Shown piece by piece: positions 33,601 through 48,600 of a stretch of 64,000 bases of DNA. The stretch is from Pythium myriotylum (taxonomy: Eukaryota > Oomycota > Peronosporomycetes > Pythiales > Pythiaceae). Location: contig JALJCQ010000011.1 in the NCBI GenBank assembly GCA_023091665.1, positions 1 to 64,000 on the forward strand, written 5' to 3'. Position 1 is the first letter of the stretch. Every line of letters begins with the position of its first letter. The notes beneath the pieces were generated by a model. It had not been told where the DNA came from and made no database searches. It worked only from the letters and a program-made list of their open reading frames with translations. The position numbers and the translations under genes were made by a program.

Positions 33601-36600
33601 GTCTGGGCTGTCACGATTTGTTGCTGCTCACTTTTCGCCCCGATGGATGTCAAAGAGACAGACGCCTGCCCGAATCCTCCTGCAAGTTGACTCGTCACTG
33701 AAGAAATATTCCGCATCCGCCCCGGTAGTCCTGGGAGCCTAACCACCCAAACGAATACATTGTTAAGTGTGGGACCTATTCGTGTGACGTCGACACCTGC
33801 CCCAACGCCGGGCACAGCTTGTATTGCCGTTTGCATGCGCTTTTCATCAGCATCATATACAATTGGCTCTGTTAGAATGCCATCGATACTGAGTTGAAAT
33901 GACCCATACAAAGGCGAGCCCTGGCCCTTGGTAATCTCCATCACCCGGACCTGCAAGTCAAATGTTCCTGAATCCATTAGAGTGGCGTTGCGAATCACAA
34001 GCATTGGGACATCACCCGCGCGTTTGTCAAAGCTGATCTGCCAGAAACATGAGCCTGTGTTGTCACGTTCGACACGAGTCACCGAAACGGTTCCAGCATT
34101 CGGCAAAGCTTCGAGAGCGGATTTCAACTGTTCCGGGCTCGCATAAGAGGGGAGCAGAACCGTCTCACGACCTTCCAACTCGAGAGCAAACGAACCACCG
34201 ATGTACGACCTCGCATACATCTCAACAACCTGAACTTCGGCCACAATCGGTTCGATTGAGGTTTCGATGGAGTATGTTTCGCCACCGAATGCTTGATTCG
34301 TCACTTCGACTTGTTGAATCTCAGGTATAGCGCTCCCATAGATACGGAACTCCTGTATCTCAGGTTGAAGAGCTGTGGCGGACATAGTAACTTGCTGTAC
34401 TGTATGAAAGAGCGGATCTGCCGATAGAGATATCCGCTGAATTTCTGGAACAAACGGAGAATTTGAAATGACCAATTCCTGCACTTCGGGTAGTTGTTGG
34501 AGCTTTGGGACTGTGCAGTACGCAGCCACGTCAGAAAAAGTATTGGCATCCACGACAACATCTCCAAATCTACACATGAGTTTGTTGCTCTTCCGACTGA
34601 TGAAATTCCCGCCATAGATCTCCACGATATTCCCGCCCTCGATATCTCCACTGTAAGGGGATATGTGTGAAATAAATGCCGGAGCTTCATAACTGTATGA
34701 CTCATTGAAAGATGTGTAATCGATTCCGTTGGATGAGATTTGAACCGAAACATCAATTGGTTTCGTCACAGGTGGTGCTCGACAGGAAATATGTGTTGTG
34801 TTGACTTGCTCTGCCACGATCAATTGTTTCCCAAAGCGACAGGTGTAGAGGCTGCTCGTATCAAATGCCGTGGGTCCACTAATCGTAACAAGTGTCCCGC
34901 CGAGCGTGAATCCGTTAAGGGGTACTAGCTGAAACTGAGTCGACATATCCATGCGATACTCAAACCAACCAGCGAAAATATCGAAGTCCACACCGTTTTG
35001 GCTGGCGTCAACTCTGACAACTCCTGCGGAACTTGATTCAGGTGATAAGCAGATAAACAACGTCAAAGATTGCTGAGGCTTCACGGCCTCGACGACATTT
35101 TCTCCAAAGCGACATAGTGGAAGGCGCCCTGCCGGTATCGGTGATGAAAGCGCAATCGTGACCGGTGTCATTCCACTGACCGGGCCATTTGTAGGCTGGA
35201 TTGACACAACTTCCGTCGCAATATGATACGTGAAGCTCGCTGAAGATGTCGAAAAATCAGCACCTCCGTTTGTACTCAGTCTTAGTAGCACATCTGTTCC
35301 CTGCCCTCGATCAATCACTTCACTAAAAGCGGCAACACCAGTTCCTGTTAGTGCGACTGGTTTTTGAACCTGAAGCATTGTGAGTTCGTTCGAGCTCATC
35401 GCGGTTGAAAACGTTGCCAGCCATCGATATCCAGAAAATAAATTGACTGGAGTAACGCTGGACAAAGAGGCGGAAGATATAATCGCTCCAAGTTCCATCT
35501 TTAGCTGATTCGCTGTCAGTGAGGTTGGATCTAGTGATGAAGTTACCTTCGCCCCAACCGCAAGTTTGAACGTGCCACCGAAGGAAGCGAAGTTCCCGTC
35601 TCTCACTGTTGTGACATGCGTTTGCACACCAGGTCCACTTACTTTTGTTGCATTCACGGCGAGTTGAGGAACATCACCAAAGGTATCCGCAAATTTCACC
35701 TCAACTATTCTAATGAACTGAGTCGATGAGTTAGTTACTTGAACGGCAGCTGTCTCGGGGAGTCCGAGATTCCGCAACTCTTGTTGAACGCTCAAAGCTA
35801 GTGTACTTGAAGTCACTGGAATTTCTTTTGTTGTCTTCGACAGAAATGTGAGCGTGAAATTTCCACCAAGGCCAGCACCAAGTGACGTCTTATCAGTGAT
35901 AGAAACGCCTGATGTCCCTGTCAATGACGAACTCGCCACGAAAAGTTTGCTGGCTGTGACATCAAACATCGCGAAGGAAATATTCCATAGGATCTCTGTG
36001 GGCGAGGTATACTTCATCGACTCGACAGGTCGAAGATTGAGAGGAGATTGACTTAGAACTGATTTAATCCCGTCTGCCGAAGAGTTGAAGGGGATTCCTG
36101 TGGTCAGAGCAGTTCCCGAGGACGTGCCAATGCCCAAGACGAAAGACCCTGCAAGCGCGAGCGACCCGGCCGAAACACGAACAACTGATGGCGATATCGG
36201 AGAAAGAGATTGAAGGTTGGATGCTGTGAGTGTAAGCATTGGTCGAGTTGTCGTAATTGCTTCTTCAAAAGTGATCTGCCACACAAAGCCATAGCCTCCC
36301 CCCGGTGCTGTAGTTCTTGATGTGGCAACAACACCAACACCAGGCAGTGCGCTAATTGCCTCCGTCAGACTGGCCGCTGAAATGTCCCAGCTGAGAGGGC
36401 CTGACGGCATTCCAAGATACGTTAGCGAGAAGTACCCAGAGATAACTTGAGCAGCGGCGATCGCAACTTGCTGGACTTCACGGATGGGGTTTGCTATAGG
36501 AATCCGCAGCAACACCGAGGGATTTACCAAACCGGTTTGCTCGATTTGCACACGCTGCAACTCGCTGTAGATTGGTGTACTGGGACCGTCGCTGACAGTT

Positions 36601-39600
36601 GTCACTGTAACGGAAGCATCGTCACTGAAAAGCATCAATGCGTCACCGTGCAGTTGGTTTATGTTGCCGCATTCGCGACTGAACGTGATAGACCACGCAT
36701 ATCCATCTTGAGCGTCTGGCCCTAACCTTGAGACAGATTCGATGGATATACTCGGTAGCTCGCTCACAATCTCGAGGACCGAGTCACCCGCTTCACCTGA
36801 GGCTGGCGCATTCCACGGAATTGGACGGGTCACCGAGCGTCCAGATCTCAATGTGAAGAAACCACGCAGAGTCGAGCCTGGTGCAGTTGAGGTTGTTACC
36901 ACTTGCACTTCGTTCTGAAGAGAACTCATGTTAACTGTTACTGCGACGATCGATGGACGTAAGACTTGTGGTGGGCTCTTGCATTGAACTGAGTTGGACG
37001 AAACAGACGTGGCTCGAATGCCTTCAAAGTCATCTCCAAAACTACAGTGCGTTGGGGGAAAGTCCTTAGCCCATTCTCCTGTCACAGTCACAGTTGTCCC
37101 TCCGTGGAGAGGCCCCGTCGCTGGGCTAATAGACAAGACCTTGATTGACCGAGAGTAAACGAAGCTCTTCTTCGTGCTAATGAAGTCACCACCATTGTTT
37201 GAGACTTCAATCTCAGCTATCGCTGAGATGTGATATGCCCAATCTAAACCGGAATGATTGAAAGCTTCTGTTAGATTTGGTGCGACGCATCCGATTCGCT
37301 GGAATGATATGAATTTAGCTTTCAGCACTGTAACCAGTGGTTTCTCTCGTTGTGGCAATGTTATGGTAAAGCGGCAAGAGAGAGTAGGGGCGTCAACAAA
37401 GCCTTGGCCAGCAATAATGACTTCAGTCCCTTCGAAGTTCGCGGTTTGGTCTGGGTTCATCCCGTCAATGGTAATCTTTGGATATAAAAACTCCAACTTT
37501 GCTAATGCTGTTGAAACGAGTGTAGGCGGATTTTCTGAATGCGTGATCAAACCTGAAGCTCTACTTGGGTCTTCTTGACCGTTTTGTCGTTTGTTCGGCT
37601 CGACTTTGAGGAGCTCAGTGTACGAAAATAACAGCTGCTGACTATCTGGTGTTTGGCTTGCAGGAGATGGGTCTTTATCGAGTTCATCTAGGCGCTTGAC
37701 ACTGACGATAACAGCATCGTACGACTCGAACCCCAGCAACTTCGGTGGACTAGTGCATTCCAGCTTGGTTTGCGAGATAACTCGTGCAAGTACGGGTACC
37801 ACCCCAAATACGCAGTAAACTGCTTCTCCATTAGGAAAACCTTCTCCCATCACATTTAAAACCGTCCCTCCGGCATTTGGCCCAGATACTGGATCAATTT
37901 TGTATGCGGTCATGACCTCATCGTACGTTATCAAAATAGGAGAATCACTGGTACCAGCGTCCACACCATTCAAAAGAACTGTCAGACGAACCTGTTTGCC
38001 AAAATCGGAAGCAGGGAGGTCACATTCGATCCAATCCCTGGATATCAAATCCGCTTGAACGAGAGAGCTTTCGCCTATAAGGCAACTCAGGTTACTATAG
38101 AGCCAATTCATCGAGTCTGAGCTTCGAACTCGTATTCTAGATGGTTGTCGAAGAGTCACCACTTTGGGTTCAATCGTGTTGAATTGTGCTCTCATCGCAG
38201 GAAGAACAGTGAGGTTGACATCGTCACTAACAAACTCTTGCCCATTGTTTGAAATCGCCACAGATACACGATACTGGTTGTTGCTGATGGGGAATTGGCA
38301 GTAGCAAGCAATCAACTCGGTTGAGATGAATGTCGCGGGGTGAGTACTCCTATCGATCTTGCAGCTCAAGAGCGATGAATCACGAAAGTTTTTACCGTTC
38401 ACGAAGATAACAGACTCCACACCGCTTAATACGGTACTGGGGCGAAAAAAGTCGATTTGAAGTTGATCTACGTAGTCGAAGTGTATGCTGCTCTCTCGCT
38501 CATTAACCAAAGTGCTCTCGTGCTTGGATCTGGTATCACTTGCTTGCACGACTAGAAAAGGCACCTTGACCGAGGAAGCTGATGGTGGTGACATGCAGTG
38601 ACCGAAAGTCGAGTTGAGGATTCTCAAAGGCGATGACTTTGGTCCGAACATACACACCAGACCGTCATCTACGAAGTTCGACCCGCTCACAGCGACGTCC
38701 GACCCACCCTCCAAAGAGCCAAGGGGCGGCTCGATGCGGTCAATAATCAAATCATCTCGGTACTGAATTCGGACTCCATCGTCAATGAAGACTTCCCCAT
38801 CGAGTGAGAGTCCCAACGAATACCAACCGACTGGAAGTATCGGTGCCTCACAGCCGACGAATTCCTGAGATAAGTAGGCAGCTCGAGACATACTAGTCGA
38901 TCCCACCCGACAGAATATACTATCTGCAAAGCCTTCATCCATATTTTCGACCGCAATAGTTAGCTGGGTGGGGGTAGCCACATCTTCATCCTGCCTCCAT
39001 ATGACCGTTGGGGTAACCGAGCGGAGTAAAATACGCGGACGGTAAACGAAGACAACACTCTCGCTGAACTCGACCTGACCCTCCATTGCCACCGATACAG
39101 CGACGGGCCCACCAGATGCCTCTATGGCGTGGGACGGGACCCTACATTGTGCAATTCGACTGGACAAAACTTGTGCTAATACTGTCACTTCCTGGGAATT
39201 ACTAAGTAGAAGGGAGATGGGGGACATCAAATGCACGGTAAATTTGACTGTCATGCGAGACGGAAAGTTATCACCGTGCAGGGTGATGACTGTGCCTTCT
39301 GAAGACGACCCAGACATAGGGGAGAGAGCTTTCAGATGCGGGACGATACCATATGTAAAGGTGACATCGACCATGCTCTGAATGGAATGCTTTATATCAT
39401 CGAAACTTGCAGCTCTCCAGAAAACTCTGAATTTCACGATGGTTTCTTCTTGAACACGGGGACTGACGCACTGAATGAGGTTTAGTTGGAGAACCACAGC
39501 TGGTGATTCGATATCGCCGAAACTACAAACGAACTGTATATCCTGACTCGGCTCCGTCAACACAGTTGGTAAATTCAATTTGACTGACACGGTTGATCCT

Positions 39601-42600
39601 CCCTCAATTCGCCCCCAAGTTGGCGAAACATTCTCGATAACAGGTGTGAATATCATTTCAGCATTTGGTGCACCAACTTCGTGGAAGTTTTGGCCGTTAA
39701 ACGTTACGCCCAGGCCGATTGAACCGACTACATGCTGATTGCGAGAAGTTCCTGTGAATGAGCACAGAATAGCTGAGTCATTAACGAATCGTGCAGCTAC
39801 ACCAAGACTGTTTCCTGCATCGTGACCGAGACGGCACTGAATGACGCTGGTGTTGAAGAAACCGCTACCTTCCACCAAAACGTTCCAGGGACTTGTCACT
39901 TGAGCAGTGAATACCACAGATACGCGGTGAACTTCGGGTACCATATAAAGTTCGTACTGAAGAGAATTGGAATAGATCGATTCGCCGACAAGCAGTCGAA
40001 CATTTAATGTGGTTCGGTTGTTGCTCTTTGTGATGCATGGCACGACACACTGGACGGACAGCGTTGTTGATAGTGTCGGGAAAGCGATCAAGTCATCGCC
40101 AAAGATACATCGAATTGCCATATTGGCTGCAATACTGGTAGTGTCCAGACGGACCACTGTCTCTGCACAGTATGGACCACTTGGAGGGTGAACGCCCAGC
40201 AACTCTGGAGGAGTTATAACAGCTAGCGGGCGTTCCAGAGGGAGTCGGCTCTTACCATCAATTTCGACAGTCAAAGTCACACTCGTTGAACCTGGCGGAG
40301 TAGGGGGTGAAATGCAATACAGATGAGTTGCGCCAACTTCGTCGATGGAATTGCGGTCAATGAATGCAGCCGAAATCCGATGACGACCCTTATCGTCAGT
40401 GAATCGGCACTCCGTTGTAGTGTTCGGATCGAGTTGTGTCGTGAGAATATGTACGCGGCTTCCCCCAAGCGAGTTGATCTCATTCGCAAACACCTCAATG
40501 ATTTGATGAGGCTCTTCGTAGTAGATCGTCAAGCCACTTCTCGTGAAATCCACACCATTTAGAGAAATGTCGACAACGACAAAGCCTGGCTCGCCTGGTG
40601 GAGATTGGCACGATATTACCCCATCCTTCACAGTGCTACCCTGGAGAATGATTAAGCCGAATTTACACCACACCCAGCTGCCAGGCGCAATATTGTTCAC
40701 AGAGAGAAAAACCGGCTCACCCCCTCTGGTTTTAATCATACTTGGCTGAACGTGCGTTAGGATTGGTTCAGCATAATAATTGAAAGGGAGGCTTCGAGAA
40801 GTAATTTTGCTCGTGGTTAGTCGGAGTTGAACTGTAGTTGGACCCACCGTTTGCGCTCTTGGCACGACACAAACAAGTGCAGACGCATTCACTCGACGTG
40901 CGTTAACTTCAACACCGCCAAATATGCACAGAATGTCTGAACCAGGAAGGACTGGAAAGGAGCCCGAGGCATATAAAAACGTGCCCCCATTTACGCTTGT
41001 CGATATGGGCTGGATGTGATCGAGTATTGGTGCGCTCACGATATCAACTTCATTCCTGTCAACTCCATAGTAGTGGACACCGTCGAAAGTGATCTCAACT
41101 GCCTTCATGGATCTTTGTGAAGATTCTTCTGATAAGACCACGTTCATCTCGTGGGAAGGGTCGTGGGGCTGAACTGTGCACCTAACTTCTTGCCTATTGA
41201 TGAAGGTCGCTCGGAACTTCGAACCTTGAAACTGACAAGCTAGCATCGACGAGGCCGTGAAACCAGATCCGTAGATCCTGAAATCTGTAGCCTCACCAAC
41301 GACTGCCATTCTTGGAAGAATCGAAGTCACTTCGACAGCTTCCAGCGCAACCACATCGATGACATTCTGACGAATCGAAGTCACGACGTGCCCGTTCCAG
41401 ATCACGGTTAATGGATACAGTCCGATCGGAATTGCTGGTGGAAGTACGCAGAGTAATCGTTCAGCGGATACCACGGTCGCTACGACCTCGATGCTATCCC
41501 CGAGACGACACAACAGTGGACTATTAAGCAAGAACCCCGTGCCGGTAACCGTTACAAAAGTTCGACTTGAGAGATGAACTGACTCGGGGGAGACGTCCAC
41601 AACTATGGGTGGCACGATAAATGTGATCTCTACGGAGTTATCCGAATAAGGCAAATCTTCAGTCCATATGCTTAGCTTCGCTGAAGTAGGCGATGATATA
41701 CGGGGCGTGCTGCAGGTTATTCTTCCCAACATTGAGTCAACGTTTGCGGGAGACACTACGTAGAGATTGTCCGCGAGCGCAAACTTGCACAAAAAATTAA
41801 GTGGCGGGTCTTCAAATATTACACCGTCAACACGGGCTTGGATGACCATACCACCACTTACTGAAACTGCCCGTGGAACCACATGAATAATGCGGCGAGA
41901 GCTGAAGTAATGGTAAAATGCGTTACCGTCGAGATGGTCTTCGCTATTTAATGAGAAACGCACTTCTTCTGACGTGTTCGGAGATCTTGCTGGAGTATAG
42001 CATACCCATTCAGTTGATGAGAATATCTTGGCTCTCACGAGCTGACTACCAAAGCGACAACACGGCAAAGAAGTGGACAGCACCTGATGTGGTACTTCCC
42101 CTGAGAGCTTGATCACCACAGGCATCTCGCCAGTAGCAGGCCCAGCAAGTGGAGATATCGACTGGATAGATATTGACGGAAGAAATTCGAAGTCAATTTC
42201 GGAACCCAGGGCTGACTCAGCCATTGTACCAACGATTCTGAGTTTCACTGAACCAGGTTGCTTTTGTGGGGTTCGACACTCGATCGCTCCCATGTTTGCT
42301 ATAGTGGCGTGTGTACGAACTTTCGACACGCCACTTCCAAACTCGCAAAAGTACATCCCACCCAGTGGAACAGTTCCCTGCGTCTTAATCTGAATCTTTG
42401 AACCACCAACAGCAAAATCCCACGTCGGCTCGACTGCAACTATAGTGAGGGGTACCTGGGCAATCAGGTGCAGAGCGCGAGATACTCCAAAGTCTGAGTG
42501 CACGCGTAAGGGGATATATCCAGAGGCTCTGGTCACAGTAGAGGGAATCTGGCACGACACTTGTCGCTCGTTGAGCCATGACGCAGGGACTCTGTCGTTA

Positions 42601-45600
42601 TCTCCCCACTCACATTCCACCATATAGATTTCTGGAGTCGAGACCGACTCGCGAAAACCGATAGTGGCCGTTAGAATGGTATTAGTCCCAACGGGGATTC
42701 GGGAGGGTCTGATGTACTCCGGTTCCAATGGCGGCAACACAACCAGAGTGACGCTAGTGTTCGAATCAAAGTGTTCTCCATCGTACGCGACAAAAATTGC
42801 ATACTCACCAGGGTGAAGGTACCCACTCAGTGTCGCCTCACACTCCATTTCTCTAGGAGAGATTGCTCTAGCAGTTCCGACTAAGTCTCCGACTCGGCAG
42901 AGGGAGGACTCAGAAACGAAAAAATTGGCCCCTTGGATGCGTAATGACCCATCAAACTGGCTTGTTATAGAGTTCGGGATCAATCGAGCGACAACCGGAC
43001 TCGGAAGGTACTCGAACTGGACGGACGATCCCGCCGTCTTGCCAAAGCGATACATAACACTCATCGCCACCACACCGGGGGACGCGACAGGCGGTGCTTG
43101 GCACGAAACTGATGAGATGTTGATTGGAACGGCTTGAACCGTCATTGAATCGTTGAATGAGCAGACTAACTCCTCGTCAAACGCATTGACTCCGGTTATT
43201 GCGACAGTTAATTTAGTGCCGCCGGTGATAAGTCCGCGAAGATTCGTTGCTCTCACGATGGATATTTTCTCGCGGACATGAAGAGGAAGGGACCCCAACG
43301 TTTTATCTGAGAACAACACCTCAACCTTGAACTTGCCCACCCAGTCGATAGGAGCGATGTCGAATCCAACTACGATAGATCTCTCCTCGGCAATGCGAAG
43401 GATTCTACCAAACGCAGTACGGATCTGATAGCCTTCATCACCAATTATACGTGTCTTAAAGTTGGTCAGATGGGAAGCTGAGAGATTTCTCACGAACACT
43501 TGCAAGACGAAATCTTGATCTATTGTCACTACTTGTGGTTCGAAACGAGCGTCTCCAAGTTCAGGTAGATACTCCCAGACAAGAGAAGTGCCACCAACTA
43601 TTTGATAGCTCACCCAGGTTGACGCGACATTATCGTCAACAACAGAGCCGACAAATAATTCCACACGAATATTCCCAGAGTAATCCGTGAGCCTTGGCAC
43701 GACGCAAGCAATGGTACTACCCGAGAGCCAAGTTGAGGCAACCTTTCGTGTTCCAAAACTGCACCACGAAGGGATCGCCTCATGAAAACCACGTCCAGTG
43801 ATGGTGATGATATTTTGTCGAGAAATTTGTCCGAATAAAGGGTAGGCGCTAATCACTTCCGGGAGCGGAAGAAACTCGATTTGGAGTGGATGGATTTCTT
43901 CGAGAACATTAACTTTGTTGGACGAAACAGATACTGACATTCGCTTTGGGTAATCGACGTCAGGTATGCTACAGCTCAGCGCTGTACGTGAGAGGACAGT
44001 AGCGTCAGCAAGAAAACTGTCACCCAGTATACATTGAAGAGTGTCGAAGGCTGTAAATCCATCGCCCCTGAGGATCACTCTTCTGAGTGCCCCCACATAC
44101 GCAACTTGCGGAATAATAGAACGGAGCCTTGGTGGTGCTGAAACTTCAAGGGCAATGCCTGGGCTGACTGGTTGACCATCTTTGAGTACGTCGAGAATCT
44201 GAAAGTGAAATTGGGGCTGAGAAATAGCTGGAACAGCACAAGTTACTCTGTTCGTGACCTGCGTGCGCTGTGCCAATACATCATTTTTCCCAAACCGACA
44301 AACCAAATCGTCATCACCGAGATCGAACGAGCCAATTAGCAGCACTTCACTCGTAAAGCCCAACGTTACCCGTGAAGGAATCACTTGGTGGATATTCCGA
44401 TCCTGCAATGGTCTCGATCTAGGATTAGCTTCAAGAATCGACCCTCGATCGTTGCAATGTAGCTGCAGAAGTAGGTCAACATAAGAGCGTGATTCTGGCC
44501 GGGCACAATCCACACTGCTATATGTACGCGCAGTGCTAGGGAGAGCGATATCGCCGAAATTACAAGACAACTGGGAGCAAAACTCGGCCGATAGCTTCGT
44601 AGTTGCTGATATCGCGACGGTTTGATCGTGGCGAAAGAAACTGGAAGAAAGCATGTTGGGCGGACCGCCTTCCACATTTAATTTGAGCTCCGAATTCACG
44701 AAGTCGACACCATTCACTGAGAATGCAAAGCCTGCGGAGCCGGGCTGAGAGACGTTGGCGTTGCAAACGACGAGGTTCTCAGACACCCAAGTAGCACGAG
44801 AGAGCGGCATTGTGTCACCAAAGCGGCAATACAGTGTTGATGATCTAGGAAAATCAGATCCTGTCAGCTTGATTAGTTGCGACCGCCCAGCTGTTACAAC
44901 TCCTGGATTGATTTGACGAACATTAGTATCTTGAGCAAACAGAATCGGAGGCGACTCAAGGTAATGCTGGCCATTGATCGTGATCTCAGTTCGTAGAAGC
45001 CCTGGTCGAGAGAATGATGGAACGAGGCATTCCATCACTGTTGAAGATAGCGAAGTTGCCTGAACTATTCCTCCTCCGATCTGACACCCAACATGATCTG
45101 GCGTCTCTCCACTTGAAGTAGCGCGGTATCCCTCAATGTTGAAACGGAGGCTACCTCCGTTTGCCAAGAGTAATTGGGGTTCGACGGTCACGACTCGAGC
45201 TGGGAGATAGAATTGGACGCTGCTGCTTTTCCCATCACTATCTTGGCCGTTGGATGAAAGTCGAACGGAGATGTTTTGGATAGTCGATTTTATCTCCCAC
45301 CCGGTTGGGTCAACGACACATATCGCCTCTGTACCGTTTAGGATGGTTGCAGGAACTCGATTATCCCCGAAGATACACAAGGCGTACTCAGAGACAACGA
45401 AGTTCGATCCGGACAAAACGACGACGCTAATTTCATCCATCGGCAGAAGAGAAGGGGTCACGTAGTGAAGTCTAGCTATGTCGACGTACTGGAATACAGC
45501 AGATGCCAAGCAAAGAGAAATCAAACCGTCAAACTGCAAGGAAACATTCGCTGTGCGAGGCATATAGCTCATATACTCTGGCATGGCACATCGGAACGAA

Positions 45601-48600
45601 TCTGCGGAGGTTTGGACTGCTGGTACTTGTCTCGAACCTCCGACAATACACCAAGTCCTATAACCAATCGGGAAATGATTACCCTTGAGCGTTACAACTG
45701 TTCCTCCATTAATCGATCCAAACGAGGGTGTGATGCTTGTGACTTCGAACAGTCGATGTCCAGCGATCGTTAATCTCACTATTTCCTCGTCGATAGTTCC
45801 GTTTGCAACGGAAACAGACATGATACCGCGGTCATTCTTGGTGATGTTTGCAAATTGACACTCTATGGCTGAGCCGTCGTCGCTAGAGACGAGTGTCGCG
45901 TTCGAAGCCTGCATGCATACTCCGTCGCAGTTGCAATGTTGGCACCTAAGAGGTATCTTGACTAACTCTGCTCGTCTTCGATTTGATTCAAGTCTCGCAA
46001 TCATGACACCTTCAGCAGGCTTCACTGTAGACGACAACTCCCATCTATCTTCAAGCAGAATCTCGAGTGCTGGTGCGGCAATACTAAGAAGAGCCGATCC
46101 AGTTGGCCCGACATCAATAAGAGAGACTGTAGTGGCCACCGCAGATAAATGCGTAGGAACCAGACATGACCCGATTGAATCCGACAGTGCTGTGAACTGA
46201 GTCAATTGCTGTCCGATAACACATCGAACATTCCTCGACGCATATTCGAAATGTAGTCCTGTCACATGTATCTCCCCACGAGCCCTCGACAGTGAGACAT
46301 AGCGAGGCTGGATGTCAAGTATGATCGGACGGGGGATAACCTCGAAGTTTGCTTCTTCAGTTGAGTAGTCTTGCAGATTATTCGTTACTCGCACAGTTAT
46401 AGCTCTAGGTAGCAATAGCTGTACCGAGAGACAACGAATTCGAACCGGAGAAATAAATTGAGCATTCGCAAACTCGGACTGGCCAATTCGACAACGAAGG
46501 CTAGAAATCGGTATAAATCCTGTGCCGACAACTTCAATATCAACGTGGGCCCCGCTCCATCCGGTCGAGGGCTGAAGGGAATACACCTTGGGTGGTTGAA
46601 TATACGAAAAGGTTAGCGGGGTTCCCGTAACAACGCCACCCGCATCAATGGAAAAGTTCACAGTGATAGGCGCGATTGAAGTCGGACGGGTAATGTTTTG
46701 TGGGGGCGTGGGGCATGTTAGCTGTGACGCAGACAAAACTGCAGCCTCGGAGACCACACCACCAAACAAGCAGCGGTATGTCATTGAATCAAATGGACCT
46801 CCCGTAACAAATATCCGTGTTCCACCTTCAAGCGGACCATTCATCGGTATTATCGCTGTCACTGCCAAACTGCTTGGAAAACACACATTGACGCTATCAC
46901 CGTCGGCAGGAACTCTCTGTCCTCCCATGGAAAGGTAAATATTAGTACAGCCACCTCTAGCGCTGAGATGGGCTGCCGAGCAAATCAATGATGTAGTATT
47001 AAAAACCACCGCTTGTTCTTTTACACCATCATCAAAGTGACACCACAAATCGGAAGAGTCAGTAAATCCTTGACCTTCGAAAGCAATATGGTTGATGATT
47101 TCGCCTCTTTGACCAGTGATCGAATGTATGATCGCTTTCCCAGCGCGCGGAAGAGGCACAACACTAATTCGGTGTATGGAACGAGAACACTGCACATCGG
47201 ATACACACATCCGAAGTTGAGTCTCTCCTGGTGAAAGGGCTGGGATCAAGCACGTCGCACTCAACGGACTGTTTATGCGTGCACGAACCCGTGCGGAGTG
47301 GAAGTGACAGTAGACTGGATCATCTGTGGGGAAGTCGTAACCATCCACACGAACAGAAATGCCTCCAATCTCTGGTATGGTTGACGGTGTCACCGCCATT
47401 ATCGTTGGTCTAGGAATGATCCTGATATTTGACTTATACAACTGGTCTTGGTTTGATGCATCAACAACGATCAATGACACAGGCACAATCATGGAGCGGT
47501 TCGTCAGCACTTGTGGGATGACGCAATTCATCGATGTAGTGTCGATGAAATCGGCAATCACGTCGATTGAAGTTTCAAAGACTAAGAATCGACAAGCGAT
47601 CGAGGTCAGATTAGGGTTGAAATTGGACCCTGATAAACCTAAATGGTACATTTCATCGTCCGAGCTAAACAGCACAGAAGGTTTAACATCAGTCACAGAT
47701 GGCGAGGCGACAAAGGTGAATAAGAGTTCGTCTTCGCTGAAGTCGATGCCGTTATTCGCAAGCTGAACAGCGACGGTGCCAACTTGCTGAGGAGACACTC
47801 GACAGACAACAACAGAAGAATTGATGAACGTCTCAATAGGTGATATAATTCTGCCGAAACGACATCGAGCTTCAGTCGAGTTGATAAACCCGCTCCCGTA
47901 CACAACAACCGAGGTCGATTTGGTGTCTAAACCTGATATTCTGGACAGGTGACTAAGCATAGGTCGTACTAGATTCCATCTGAGTTCGCCGACTATTCAA
48001 GAAAAATCAGAGGCAAGCCTTACCAGCGATAGTTAAGAGAAGGGAAGAAGCGAAGTGGTCAAGTCCATCAAGGCGAAGATGCAAGCGTGCAGAGCCTGGC
48101 ACCATTGCGGGTGCTATGCACAGAACGGTGGTGTTACTGATCATCACCGAAAGCTGTGTCACGACGTCAAAAAGATTGTTTGTTCTGCGAAAGACACATT
48201 CCACGCGATCGACGGAGATATCGTACTCTCCGACAACGAGCAAAGGAGTGCCACCATCCTGGGACGAGATACCAGGGATAACATGACGAAGACTTGGCTC
48301 ATCTAGGAATGAAGATGTTGGCATGAGAATCCACAATCCAAGAATGCGCACGATCTGTACTACGCACCTAGGTAATGGAACACATACGGGGCAATATCTG
48401 ATTCAACAATCGCACCAGTATCCTCGGAAAAATCCAGTCGAACTCTCGATTCGACGTCGCTCCTTGGTGGCACTTGGCACTGAACATGAGTCGAAGAGAG
48501 GAATTTGGCTTGGACCTCAGTGTTGCCCACCCGGCACAGCAACTGCGACCCAACCAAGAACCCTTCTCCTGCTATCGAGATCGTCGTCGTATCGGACGCC

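Noticed and set aside
47969..48023. A 31-nt intron (47993-48023) in the giant gene
   Set aside because: The same donor with the acceptor 24 nt further on gives a normal 55-nt intron, keeps frame, and places RPMLSHLSRI before the next IPT repeat, so the longer intron is preferred.
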